Positions 7,929 to 14,062 of a stretch of DNA of 16,931 nucleotides are shown in pieces. The translations under genes and the position numbers were made by a program. The DNA comes from Verrucomicrobiota bacterium. GTDB taxonomy: Bacteria; Verrucomicrobiota; Verrucomicrobiia; Chthoniobacterales; UBA10450. Under the pieces are notes generated by a model, which was not told the DNA's origin, searched no databases, and worked only from the letters and a program-made list of their open reading frames with translations. The stretch covers positions 1-16,931 of the forward strand of contig QHOM01000202.1 of the NCBI GenBank assembly GCA_003218785.1. Reading direction: 5' to 3'. The first letter of the stretch is position 1. Each line of letters begins with the position of its first letter.

Positions 7929-8624
7929 GTGAACATTTTAGCGGCCTTTTATCGCTCATCGGTTGGGAAGAAGATGATCGTCGCGATCACCGGAATCATT
8001 CTGATCCTCTTTGTCATCGGACATCTGCTCGGTAACTTGCAAATTTTCCTAGGACCAGATTGGCTTAATGGTTACTCGCAACACCTGCGGGATCTCGGCC
8101 CGCTACTGTGGCTGATCCGCATTTTCTTGCTCCTGACCGTCATCATTCACATTTATGTAACGATCCACCTGGCGATCGAAAATCGTCGCGCCCGACCCGA
8201 GCCGTACATCGACAAACAATACGCGAAAGCAACGTTCGCCTCTCGTCACATGGTGATGAGCGGGCTGATTGTGCTGGCATTTATCGTTTATCACCTCGCA
8301 CATTTTACCGTGCGAATCACCGACGCACGCTTCGCGCTGCTCAGGCCTGATTCGCTCGGCCATTACGATGTTTACTCCATGATGGTTTACGGTTTCCAAA
8401 GTTATCTCGTGTCGGGTTTCTACGTGCTCGGCCTGTTTTTGCTCGCACTCCACTTGAGCCACGGATCATCCAGCTTTTTTCAATCGCTCGGACTGAATGA
8501 CAAAAAGCTCACGCCGCGCCTTGCAGTCGGTGGTCGAATCTTCGCCTGGCTGCTTTTTGCCGGCTACACGTCCATCCCCGCCGCCGTCTTGCTTGGACTG
8601 GTCAAACCGGCACAACAGTTATAA
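7929..8624 (+). CDS. sdhC: Succinate dehydrogenase cytochrome b558 subunit
   Basis: The membrane anchor of respiratory complex II, of the single-polypeptide b558 type with about five transmembrane helices that bind heme and quinone. The N-terminus FYRSSVGKKMIVAITG followed by GHLLGNLQIFLGP (His32) is the family signature. Further histidines for heme ligation occur in VIIHIYVTIH, SRHMVMSG, VYHLAHFT and LALHLSHGSS. Length 231 residues is normal. The start is GTG at 7929, which keeps the conserved NILAAFYRSS; no ribosome site is visible. It is the first gene of sdhC-A-B; an inserted element (8631-9143) now separates it from sdhA. With sdhA damaged, the anchor may not have a working partner unless another copy exists. 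Confidence 0.93.
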   Translation: MNILAAFYRSSVGKKMIVAITGIILILFVIGHLLGNLQIFLGPDWLNGYSQHLRDLGPLLWLIRIFLLLTVIIHIYVTIHLAIENRRARPEPYIDKQYAKATFASRHMVMSGLIVLAFIVYHLAHFTVRITDARFALLRPDSLGHYDVYSMMVYGFQSYLVSGFYVLGLFLLALHLSHGSSSFFQSLGLNDKKLTPRLAVGGRIFAWLLFAGYTSIPAAVLLGLVKPAQQL

Positions 8625-8631
8625 GCGGCAG

Positions 8632-8670
8632 AAAATCCGAAATCCGAAACAAATTCGAATATCGAAAACG
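8632..8670 (+). repeat. Left 7-bp array of element 1
   Basis: Units AAATCCG (8633-8639), AAATCCG (8640-8646), a degenerate AAACAAA, then TTCGAAT and ATCGAAA in the same 7-base register. It is inverted relative to the right array. It lies directly before the first plausible start of the four-helix-bundle gene. Confidence 0.7.
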
Positions 8671-9117
8671 TTGAGTGCTAATCCGGAAAACGCAAAGCCG
8701 TATGACTTAGAAGAGCGCACGGCTGTGTTTGCTGAGAAGAGTCGCGAGTTTGTCAAAAGATTGCCTCGGACTATCGGCAATGTTGAAGATGCAAAGCAGT
8801 TCATTCGTGTCTCAGGTTCCATCGGCGCAAATTATATCGAAGCAAACGAAGCGATCGGTAAGAAGGATTTTGTGATGAAGATCAAGATTTGCCGCAGAGA
8901 AGCGAAAGAAACCTGCTATTGGCTGCGCTTGCTTGATGTCGATAGCAAACTCGAACAGGAACGCCAGCAACTCTCAGCCGAGGCAAAGGAGCTAATGAAT
9001 ATCTTCGGCGCCATTCTCCGCAAATGCGAGACAGTAGTTTGGAGAATTTCAGAATCTTCTGATGTTTGTTTCGGATTTCGATATTCGAATTTCGAATTTG
9101 CTGACATCGGTAATTGA
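8671..9117 (+). CDS. Four-helix-bundle protein (23S rRNA intervening-sequence-protein family), copy 1
   Basis: About 148 residues of the S23 / four-helix-bundle family (the PF05635 type), small proteins encoded inside intervening sequences of some 23S rRNAs, related to Avd of diversity-generating retroelements. Signatures: YDLEERTAVFAEKSREFVKR, then LPRTIGNVEDAKQF, then RVSGSIGANYIEANEAIGKK and the tail of helix three ICRREAKETCYWLRLL. The biochemical role outside rRNA is unknown; Avd-type members form pentamers that bind nucleic acid. No ATG precedes the conserved region closely; TTG at 8671 is the best local start, and an ATG at 8497 would run through the end of sdhC in another frame. The C-terminal residues FGFRYSNFEF are encoded by the right repeat array itself. 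It is only 28% or so of the sdhA length and has no metabolic link to the operon. Confidence 0.78.
   Translation: MSANPENAKPYDLEERTAVFAEKSREFVKRLPRTIGNVEDAKQFIRVSGSIGANYIEANEAIGKKDFVMKIKICRREAKETCYWLRLLDVDSKLEQERQQLSAEAKELMNIFGAILRKCETVVWRISESSDVCFGFRYSNFEFADIGN
9065..9101 (+). repeat. Right 7-bp array of element 1
   Basis: Units in register: CGGATTT (9072-9078), CGATATT (9079-9085), CGAATTT (9086-9092) and CGAATTT (9093-9099), preceded by TTTGTTT. These are reverse complements of the left-array units. Two further AATATCG units occur at 9132-9145, just before the sdhA start. The array is translated as the C-terminus of the four-helix-bundle protein. Confidence 0.72.
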
Positions 9118-9151
9118 GATTCAAAGCCCGGAATATCGAATATCGGCAAAT

Positions 9152-11007
9152 ATGATCGGGACACTCGATCCAAAAATTCCCCACGGACCGCTCGACGAAA
9201 AATGGCGGAGCCATCGTGATCACTCGCGATTGGTCAGTCCAAATAATCGGCGAAAGTTCGAGATCATTGTTGTAGGGAGCGGTCTCGCGGGTGGCTCGGC
9301 CGCGGCGACCCTGGGCGAACTGGGTTATCGGGTAAAATGCTTTTGCTTTCAAGATTCGCCACGGCGCGCGCATTCGATTGCTGCGCAAGGCGGGATCAAT
9401 GCAGCGAAAAATTACCAGAACGACGGCGACAGCGTTTACCGGTTGTTCCACGACACGATTAAGGGGGGCGATTTTCGCTCTCGCGAAGCGAATGTTTATC
9501 GGCTGGCTGAAGTCAGTAATCAGATCATCGATCAGTGCGTCGAACAAGGTGTGCCGTTCGCACGCGAATACGGTGGGCTACTTGCGAATCGCTCGTTCGG
9601 CGGCGCGCAAGTGTCGCGAACCTTTTATGCGCGCGGACAGACCGGTCAGCAGCTCCTGCTTGGTTGTTATCAGGCGCTTTGCCGCCAAATCGCCGCGGGC
9701 ACTGTGCAGATGTTTCCTTACACAGAGATGCTCGACCTGGTGATTGTCGACGGACACTCCAAGGGGATCATCACGCGCAGCTTGCGCTCAGGAACAACGC
9801 ACGCGGCTGCAATGTCACAGCCACTTATCGCGCTTACAAAAGGGGCGCGCTCTTCGCGAATCCCTCCTTCACGCAGATTCATCCGACGTGCATTCCTGTC
9901 AGCGGCGAACATCAATCGAAGTTGACGCTCATGTCCGAGTCGTTGCGCAATGACGGACGCGTCTGGGTGCCGAAACGAAAGGAGGATCGCGAAAAAGCAC
10001 CCGGCGAAATTCCTGAAACCGATCGCGATTACTATCTCGAGCGAAAATATCCGAGCTACGGCAACCTTGCTCCACGCGATATTTCATCACGCGCAGCGAA
10101 GGAAGTTTGCGACGAAGGCCGCGGCGTCGGTCCCGGCGGACGTGGCGTCTATCTCGATTTTGCGGATGCGATCAAACGGCTCGGGAAAAACGTAATTCGC
10201 GAGCGCTACGGCAATCTGTTCGAGGTTTACGAAAAAATAACCGGCGAAGATGCCTACAAAAGGCCGATGCGCATTTACCCCGCGGTGCATTACACAATGG
10301 GCGGGTTGTGGGTGGATTACAATTTGATGAGCAACGTGCCCGGTCTATTCGTGATTGGCGAAGCAAATTTCTCCGATCACGGCGCGAACCGGCTCGGCGC
10401 CAGCGCGCTTATGCAAGGTCTGGGCGATGGCTATTTCATTCTGCCTTACACTTTACCGAATTATCTCGCCGGTCAGATGGGCAAACGGCCACCAGACGAT
10501 TCTCCAGAATTTCACAAAGCAGAGGCCGAAGTGCGTGCGCGGGTCAAGAAAATGCTCGATATCGATGGCAAACGTTCGCTCGATTCCATCCATCGCGAAC
10601 TTGGCCTTCTTCTTTGGGACAAATGCGGAATGTCCCGTCACGCCAAAGGGTTGCGCGAAGCGCTCGTGAAAATCCCTGAATTGCGAGAAACATTTTGGCG
10701 CGAAGTGCGCGTGCCGGGGAACGACGAAGATTTTAATCAATCGCTCGAGCGCGCCGGACGGGTGGCTGATTTTCTCGAGTTTGCCGAGCTGATGTGCACC
10801 GACGCGCTCGCGCGGAACGAATCTTGCGGGGCACATTTTCGCGAAGAACATCAAACCCCGGAGGGGGAAGCGCTGCGCGACGACGAAAAACACGCCGCTG
10901 TGTTCGCGTGGGAATTTCAAGGGGATGGGCAGCTCGCATCCCCGAAATTGCATCGCGAACCGCTTCATTTCGAAACCGTCCATTTAACGCAAAGAAGCTA
11001 CAAATGA
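9152..11007 (+). pseudogene. sdhA: Succinate dehydrogenase flavoprotein subunit, frame broken by an internal deletion
   Basis: The flavoprotein that oxidises succinate to fumarate in complex II. The 5' part (9152 to about 9785) has the FAD-binding VVGSGLAGG (41-48) and SPRRAHSIAAQGG (His74 aligns with the covalent-flavin His). The 3' part, in another frame from about 9787, has CNVTATYRAYKRGALFANPS, then TQIHPTCIPVSG, then HYTMGGLWVDYN and GASALMQGLGDGYF. Between ITRSL and NNARGCNV roughly 25 residues are missing, including the conserved VVLATGGYGN segment near the flavin. The lost length must be 1 mod 3, about 76 bases; restored, the protein would be about 643 residues, normal for this type. 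The ATG at 9152 fits the family start and has no ribosome site. As written the product is nonfunctional: either a true lesion or an assembly collapse. Confidence 0.88.
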
Positions 11008-11036
11008 GTTGAGAGTCGTTTGCTGAGAGTTGAGAG
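11008..11036 (+). repeat. Left TTGAGAG heptamer array of element 2
   Basis: In strict 7-base register: TTGAGAG (11009-11015), diverged TCGTTTG (11016-11022), CTGAGAG (11023-11029), TTGAGAG (11030-11036). The last GAGAG lies about 8-12 bases before the ATG at 11045 and may double as a weak ribosome site for the four-helix-bundle gene. Confidence 0.85.
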
Positions 11037-11044
11037 ACAGCCTT

Positions 11045-11416
11045 ATGTTTAATTTCGAAAAACTTGATGTTTGCCAGAAGGCGATCGACTTCGCTGATCT
11101 CACTTATAACGAAACCCGAAGATTCCCGACGGAAGAGCGGTTTGGCCTAACAAACCAGTTCCGCAGAGCAGCGGTTTCAATTTCCTCAAATGTCGCCGAA
11201 GGCTCGTCTCGCTCCTCCAAGAGCGATTTCACTCGATTCGTGGAGATCGCGACCGGTTCCGTCTTCGAAGCAGTGTCGCAAGCCTTTATTGCGCAGCGTC
11301 AAAGCTTTTTGCGTGAGGATCAGTTTCGGGAGATCTACACCGATGCCGAAGAGTTAAGCCGAATGCTGAGCGGGTTGCGAAAATCCCTACTCTCAACTCT
11401 CAACTCTCAACAATGA
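11045..11416 (+). CDS. Four-helix-bundle protein (23S rRNA intervening-sequence-protein family), copy 2
   Basis: About 123 residues. The family pattern is clear: FNFEKLDVCQKAIDFADLTY at the start, then FPTEERFGLTNQFRRAAVSI, then SSNVAEGSSRSSKSDFTRFV and a last helix EIYTDAEELSRMLSGLRKSL. It is a different subfamily from copy 1, so the two did not arise by recent duplication. ATG 11045 is preferred; a TTG at 11030 lies inside the repeat array. The C-terminal LLSTLNSQQ is simply the heptamer array read as protein. The stop TGA overlaps the sdhB ATG (ATGA, 11413-11416), so ribosomes finishing this gene may start sdhB, which has lost any upstream ribosome site to the repeats. Molecular function unknown; nucleic-acid binding is suggested only by related Avd proteins. 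Confidence 0.87.
   Translation: MFNFEKLDVCQKAIDFADLTYNETRRFPTEERFGLTNQFRRAAVSISSNVAEGSSRSSKSDFTRFVEIATGSVFEAVSQAFIAQRQSFLREDQFREIYTDAEELSRMLSGLRKSLLSTLNSQQ
11390..11411 (+). repeat. Right CTCTCAA heptamer array of element 2
   Basis: Three perfect tandem CTCTCAA units (11390-11396, 11397-11403, 11404-11410) plus a final C, the reverse complement of the left TTGAGAG units. The sdhB ATG follows two bases later at 11413. In RNA the two arrays can pair in several 7-base registers, closing the four-helix-bundle gene into a loop. Confidence 0.88.
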
Positions 11417-12168
11417 ACTTCCGCTTGAGAGTCTGGCGGCAGCCGAACGCGAAAGCCCGCGGCAAACTTGTGGATTACGAAGCGCGCGACATTTCGCCGA
11501 ATACGTCCTTTCTCGAAATGCTTGACATTCTAAACGACAATTTGCTCGGAAGAGGCGAGGAGCCAATCGCATTCGATTCCGATTGTCGCGAAGGCATCTG
11601 TGGCGTCTGCTCGCTCACGATCAACGGGGAAGCGCACGGACCAGACCATCCCGGCGCGGTCTGCGAACTTTACATGAGAAAATTTCGTGACGGCGCGACA
11701 ATTATCGTCGAACCATTCCGTGTAAGATCGTTTCCAATCATTAAGGATCTGGTAATCGATCGACGCGCGCTGGACCGCATTGTGCAGGCCGGCGGATTCA
11801 TCTCGGCCCGCGCAGGCTCCGCACCTGAAGCGAACTCGATCCCGATTCCCAAGCACGACGCCGATCTTGCAATGGAAGCGGCGGCCTGTATCGGCTGTGG
11901 CGCGTGCGCAGCGGCTTGTCCAAACGGGTCCGCCATGCTCTTCACCGCCGCGAAAGTCTCGCATCTGTCGCTGTTGCCCCAGGGAAATCCAGAACGGGTC
12001 GCGCGCGTTCTGAAAATGGTGCAGGTAATGGATGCGGAAGGTTTCGGGAATTGCACGAACACATACGAATGCGAAGCGGTCTGTCCCGCGGAGATCAGCG
12101 CCAGTTTTATCGCAAAACTAAATCGCGAGTACGCACGGGCGAGTCTGCGCAGAGGCGCCGGCGAATAG
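11413..12168 (+). CDS. sdhB: Succinate dehydrogenase iron-sulfur subunit
   Basis: The electron-transfer subunit linking the SdhA flavin to the membrane quinone site. The N-terminal ferredoxin domain holds the [2Fe-2S] ligands Cys58, Cys63, Cys66 (CREGICGVC) and Cys84. The C-terminal domain holds the [4Fe-4S] ligands Cys159, 162, 165 (CIGCGAC) and Cys214, 220, 224 (CTNTYECEAVC), with Cys169 and the last set shared between the [4Fe-4S] and [3Fe-4S] clusters as usual in the family. All cluster ligands are present; the 251 residues are full length. The start ATG overlaps the stop of the inserted four-helix-bundle gene, and repeats occupy the place of a ribosome site, so expression probably depends on translational coupling. 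Convergent with ispE across a hairpin repeat. Confidence 0.95.
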   Translation: MNFRLRVWRQPNAKARGKLVDYEARDISPNTSFLEMLDILNDNLLGRGEEPIAFDSDCREGICGVCSLTINGEAHGPDHPGAVCELYMRKFRDGATIIVEPFRVRSFPIIKDLVIDRRALDRIVQAGGFISARAGSAPEANSIPIPKHDADLAMEAAACIGCGACAAACPNGSAMLFTAAKVSHLSLLPQGNPERVARVLKMVQVMDAEGFGNCTNTYECEAVCPAEISASFIAKLNREYARASLRRGAGE

Positions 12169-12221
12169 GTAGAGGCGATTGACCCCAATCGCCTAGGCGG
12201 TTCGGTGAACCGCCCCTACCT
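12167..12221. repeat. Dispersed cloverleaf-like repeat, copy A
   Basis: Outer inverted ends AGGTAG (12167-12172) and CTACCT (12216-12221) enclose two hairpins: GGCGATT-GACCCC-AATCGCC (12174-12193) and GGCGGTTC-GGT-GAACCGCC (12196-12214). A second copy at 13938 matches 37 of 41 bases. It begins on the sdhB stop and lies between convergent sdhB and ispE, so it may terminate transcription from both sides, although no T-run follows. Confidence 0.82.
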
Positions 12222-12226
12222 GAACA

Positions 12227-13054
12227 TCACATCGTCTCGCAAGCGCAGGTCCACGATTCCGGATCCAGCTCGGATTTCGCACGCTTCGCGAGAAGATCGA
12301 TATCTGCATTTGGACGCAAGACCGCAAAAACCGTTGACCCGGAACCGGACATTAGCGCCGCGCCCACTTCCGATTGCTTGAGCAGCCACGTTTTCAGTTG
12401 CGCAAGAAAAACAAATTTTTCGAAGACCGGACTCTCGAGATCATTAACGAACCTCTGATCCGAGAATTCCTGCACTCCGTAATTAACTCCCGGAATCTCA
12501 CGTGCGCTCTGCCAGTGCGAGTACGCCCATGCTGTTGAGACGGCAAAAGCAGGCTTCAATAGCAAGATCAACAGCTTTTCTCGCGATTGGATTGGCGTAA
12601 CCAGCTCTCCTCGTCCGCGGCAGATCGCGGTGGATTCGAAGATGAAAAATGGAGTGTCCGATCCCGTCGTCGCTGCAAGCTTAGACAATTCATCGCGCGT
12701 CAAGTTCGCTTCGAAAAGTTGATTAAGCGTGAGCAGGGTCGTTGCCGCGTCACTGCTCCCTCCGCCCAGACCCGCGCCGTGCGGGATTTTCTTTTTGAGC
12801 TCGATTGAAACTGCCGGTTCCAACTTCGTTGCGACAAAAAAACTTTTCGCAGCCCGAATGACGAGATTGTCGTCGCTCATCGGGACGGATGGATCGTCGC
12901 ACCGAAATTCGATTCCACCTTCGTTCTTCTCGATCTTCATTTCGTCGCAAAGCGAGATTGGAACGATAAGCGTCTCGATTTCATGAAAGTCATCACCGCG
13001 GCGGCCCAAGATTTTCAGCGACAGATTGATCTTCGCGGGAGCGAAAACTTGCAT
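12227..13054 (-). CDS. ispE: 4-diphosphocytidyl-2-C-methyl-D-erythritol kinase
   Basis: A GHMP-family kinase that phosphorylates CDP-methylerythritol in the MEP isoprenoid pathway, in the cytoplasm. From the ATG at 13054: FAPAKINLSLKILGRR at the N-terminus with the substrate-binding PAKIN, the ATP-binding GHMP motif PHGAGLGGGSSDAA (about 91-104), GSDTPFF with the likely catalytic Asp, and the C-terminal MSGSGSTVFAV. About 275 residues, normal. An in-frame TTG at 13075 would add seven residues; the ATG fits the family start better. No ribosome site is seen. It is divergent from pyrF with an array of four hairpins between. Neither neighbour belongs to the pathway. Confidence 0.95.
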   Translation of the reverse strand: MQVFAPAKINLSLKILGRRGDDFHEIETLIVPISLCDEMKIEKNEGGIEFRCDDPSVPMSDDNLVIRAAKSFFVATKLEPAVSIELKKKIPHGAGLGGGSSDAATTLLTLNQLFEANLTRDELSKLAATTGSDTPFFIFESTAICRGRGELVTPIQSREKLLILLLKPAFAVSTAWAYSHWQSAREIPGVNYGVQEFSDQRFVNDLESPVFEKFVFLAQLKTWLLKQSEVGAALMSGSGSTVFAVLRPNADIDLLAKRAKSELDPESWTCACETM

Positions 13055-13114
13055 AGCTTGCAATTTGTCCGGCAAAACCGAAAGAGAACAGGATGAAATC
13101 GTTTGTTAAAAGGG

Positions 13115-13215
13115 GCACAGCCATCTTGGCTGTGGGGTCGACGGGCATCTTGCCTGTCGAATCAAAGACGGCGGGCGAGACGCCCGCCTGCCCCACAGGC
13201 TGGAAGCCTGTGCCA
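13115..13215. repeat. Array of four short hairpins upstream of pyrF
   Basis: Four consecutive hairpins, each with a stem of at least 7 bp and a 5-base loop: CACAGCC-ATCTT-GGCTGTG (13116-13134), TCGACGGGC-ATCTT-GCCTGTCGA (13138-13160, one G-T pair), GGCGGGC-GAGAC-GCCCGCC (13170-13188), CACAGGC-TGGAA-GCCTGTG (13194-13212). This looks like a dispersed intergenic repeat built from one hairpin unit; similar arrays are familiar to me from Verrucomicrobiota and Planctomycetota but I cannot search. It ends only five bases before the pyrF ATG, leaving no room for a ribosome site. Confidence 0.85.
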
Positions 13216-13220
13216 CGATA

Positions 13221-13913
13221 ATGACAAAAAATGCTGACAAAATTATCGTCGCTCTCGACGTCCCGACGAAAAAAGAAGCGCTCGCTCTTGTCAATCAACT
13301 GCGGGAACAAATTTCATTTTTGAAAATCGGCCTGCAACTTTACACGGCAGAAGGTCCTAAAATTGTGCGCGCGGTTTTGTCCACGGGCGCCAAAGTCTGG
13401 CTTGATCTCAAGCTGCACGATATTCCGAACACGGTCGCAAGAGCAGTCGAATCCGCGAGTAATCTTGGTGTGCATATGCTCACCATTCATTTGAGCGGTG
13501 GGAGCGAGATGATCCGCGCCGCCACTGCGGCTCGCACAAATAACATAACGATCTTGGGTGTGACTGTTTTAACAAGCGCGAATGAACAAACGCTGCGCGA
13601 AATTGGAGTCGCCGATAGAGTTGCCGATCAGGTCTTGCGCTTGGCCAAATTAGGTGTCGAAGCAGAAATCGATGGAATTGTAGCCAGCCCGCATGAAATC
13701 AAAAGATTGCGGGCGGAATTCGGCGATAAAATCAAAATAGTGGTTCAGGGAATTCGCCCGAGCTGGGCGGAGCCGGGCGACCAAAAACGATTCATGACGC
13801 CGCGCCAGGCTCTCGAAGCGGGCGCGGATTATATCGGCATTGGTCGACCGATCACCACGCATCCACGACCACGCGAAGCGGTCACGAGAATTCTTGACGA
13901 ACTAAATGGCTGA
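13221..13913 (+). CDS. pyrF: Orotidine 5'-phosphate decarboxylase
   Basis: Last step of UMP synthesis, decarboxylating OMP; a soluble TIM-barrel dimer. The 230 residues are typical of the group I bacterial form. Visible active-site residues: IIVALDVP (Asp13), FLKIGLQL (Lys35), and the catalytic DLKLHD motif with Asp62, Lys64 and Asp67. The phosphate-gripper region is GIRPSW followed by ADYIGIGRPIT. The start ATG at 13221 precedes KIIVALD by the usual few residues. The upstream hairpin array presses against the start, so initiation may be leaderless-like or affected by RNA structure. Divergent from ispE, convergent with the S74 protein gene. Confidence 0.96.
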   Translation: MTKNADKIIVALDVPTKKEALALVNQLREQISFLKIGLQLYTAEGPKIVRAVLSTGAKVWLDLKLHDIPNTVARAVESASNLGVHMLTIHLSGGSEMIRAATAARTNNITILGVTVLTSANEQTLREIGVADRVADQVLRLAKLGVEAEIDGIVASPHEIKRLRAEFGDKIKIVVQGIRPSWAEPGDQKRFMTPRQALEAGADYIGIGRPITTHPRPREAVTRILDELNG

Positions 13914-13937
13914 GGATTTTGATTGCGCCGCAATGGT

Positions 13938-14062
13938 GGTAGGGGCGATTGACCTCAATCGCTTGGGCGGTTCGGTGAATGGAGCTGGCGGGAGCCAAGC
14001 GACATAGACGGGAGGCCCGAACGGGCGAGTGAGCGGGAGCGAGCGAGTCAACTCCCCTTACC
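13938..14062. repeat. Dispersed repeat, copy B, apparently split by about 70 bp
   Basis: 13939-13979 matches copy A (12169-12209) at 37 of 41 bases, including GGCGATT-type and GGCGGTTC-type hairpin halves. After GGTGAA the match stops, and a GC-rich stretch (about 13980-14049) containing GAGCGGGAGCGAGCGAG follows before ACTCCCCTTACC (14051-14062), which resembles the expected right end. It lies between convergent pyrF and the S74 gene, whose stop codon falls inside it. Confidence 0.68.

Larger units (their letters stand above)
8631..9143 (+). mobile_element. Putative small element 1 carrying a four-helix-bundle gene, between sdhC and sdhA
   Basis: A 513-bp unit bounded by the 5-bp direct repeat CGGCA (8626-8630 and 9144-9148). 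Inside each end are arrays of 7-bp AT/CG-rich units in opposite orientation: AAATCCG-type on the left, CGAATTT-type on the right. A perfect 17-bp inverted repeat AAATTCGAATATCGAAA pairs 8651-8667 with 9076-9092, and a 14-bp one pairs 8640-8653 with 9065-9078. The only gene inside encodes a four-helix-bundle protein. No transposase, reverse transcriptase or recombinase is present. Removing the unit and one CGGCA leaves a 9-base gap between the sdhC stop and the sdhA ATG, normal for an operon. The outer boundaries are less certain than for element 2, because the right-end units (9129-9145) match the left end only loosely. Confidence 0.5.
11008..11411 (+). mobile_element. Putative small element 2 carrying a four-helix-bundle gene, between sdhA and sdhB
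   Basis: A 404-bp unit with transposon-like ends. The direct repeat AATGA lies on both sides (11003-11007 and 11412-11416). Abutting it, the element begins GTTGAGAG (11008-11015) and ends CTCTCAAC (11404-11411), a perfect 8-bp terminal inverted repeat. Both ends are arrays of the same 7-bp unit: TTGAGAG on the left, CTCTCAA three times on the right. It carries only the four-helix-bundle gene and no transposase. Collapsing the element and one AATGA would restore AAATGAAC, in which the sdhA stop and sdhB start overlap as ATGA, a typical operon junction. The left copy still supplies the sdhA stop and the right copy the sdhB start, so neither frame is damaged by the insertion. Confidence 0.62.

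Noticed and set aside
8103..8462. A 119-codon minus-strand frame.
   Set aside because: It is the antisense shadow of sdhC, rich in His and Gln as expected from reversed membrane codons.
8631..11411. A diversity-generating retroelement, since Avd is a four-helix-bundle relative.
   Set aside because: No reverse transcriptase, template repeat or variable repeat is present in the window.
11045..11416. The inserted four-helix-bundle gene as a succinate dehydrogenase assembly factor or small anchor subunit.
   Set aside because: The sequence fits the intervening-sequence-protein family, lacks membrane segments, and its flanking repeats mark it as an insertion.
13115..13215. A CRISPR array, because of regular short repeats.
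   Set aside because: The units are self-complementary hairpins with no unique spacers of constant length and no cas genes nearby.
13980..13995. TGGAGCTGGCGGGAG resembles the reverse complement of a tmRNA 3' end, suggesting an integration site.
   Set aside because: The T-loop (GTTCGA-type) and T-stem that should follow are absent, and no integrase is nearby; the match is too short.
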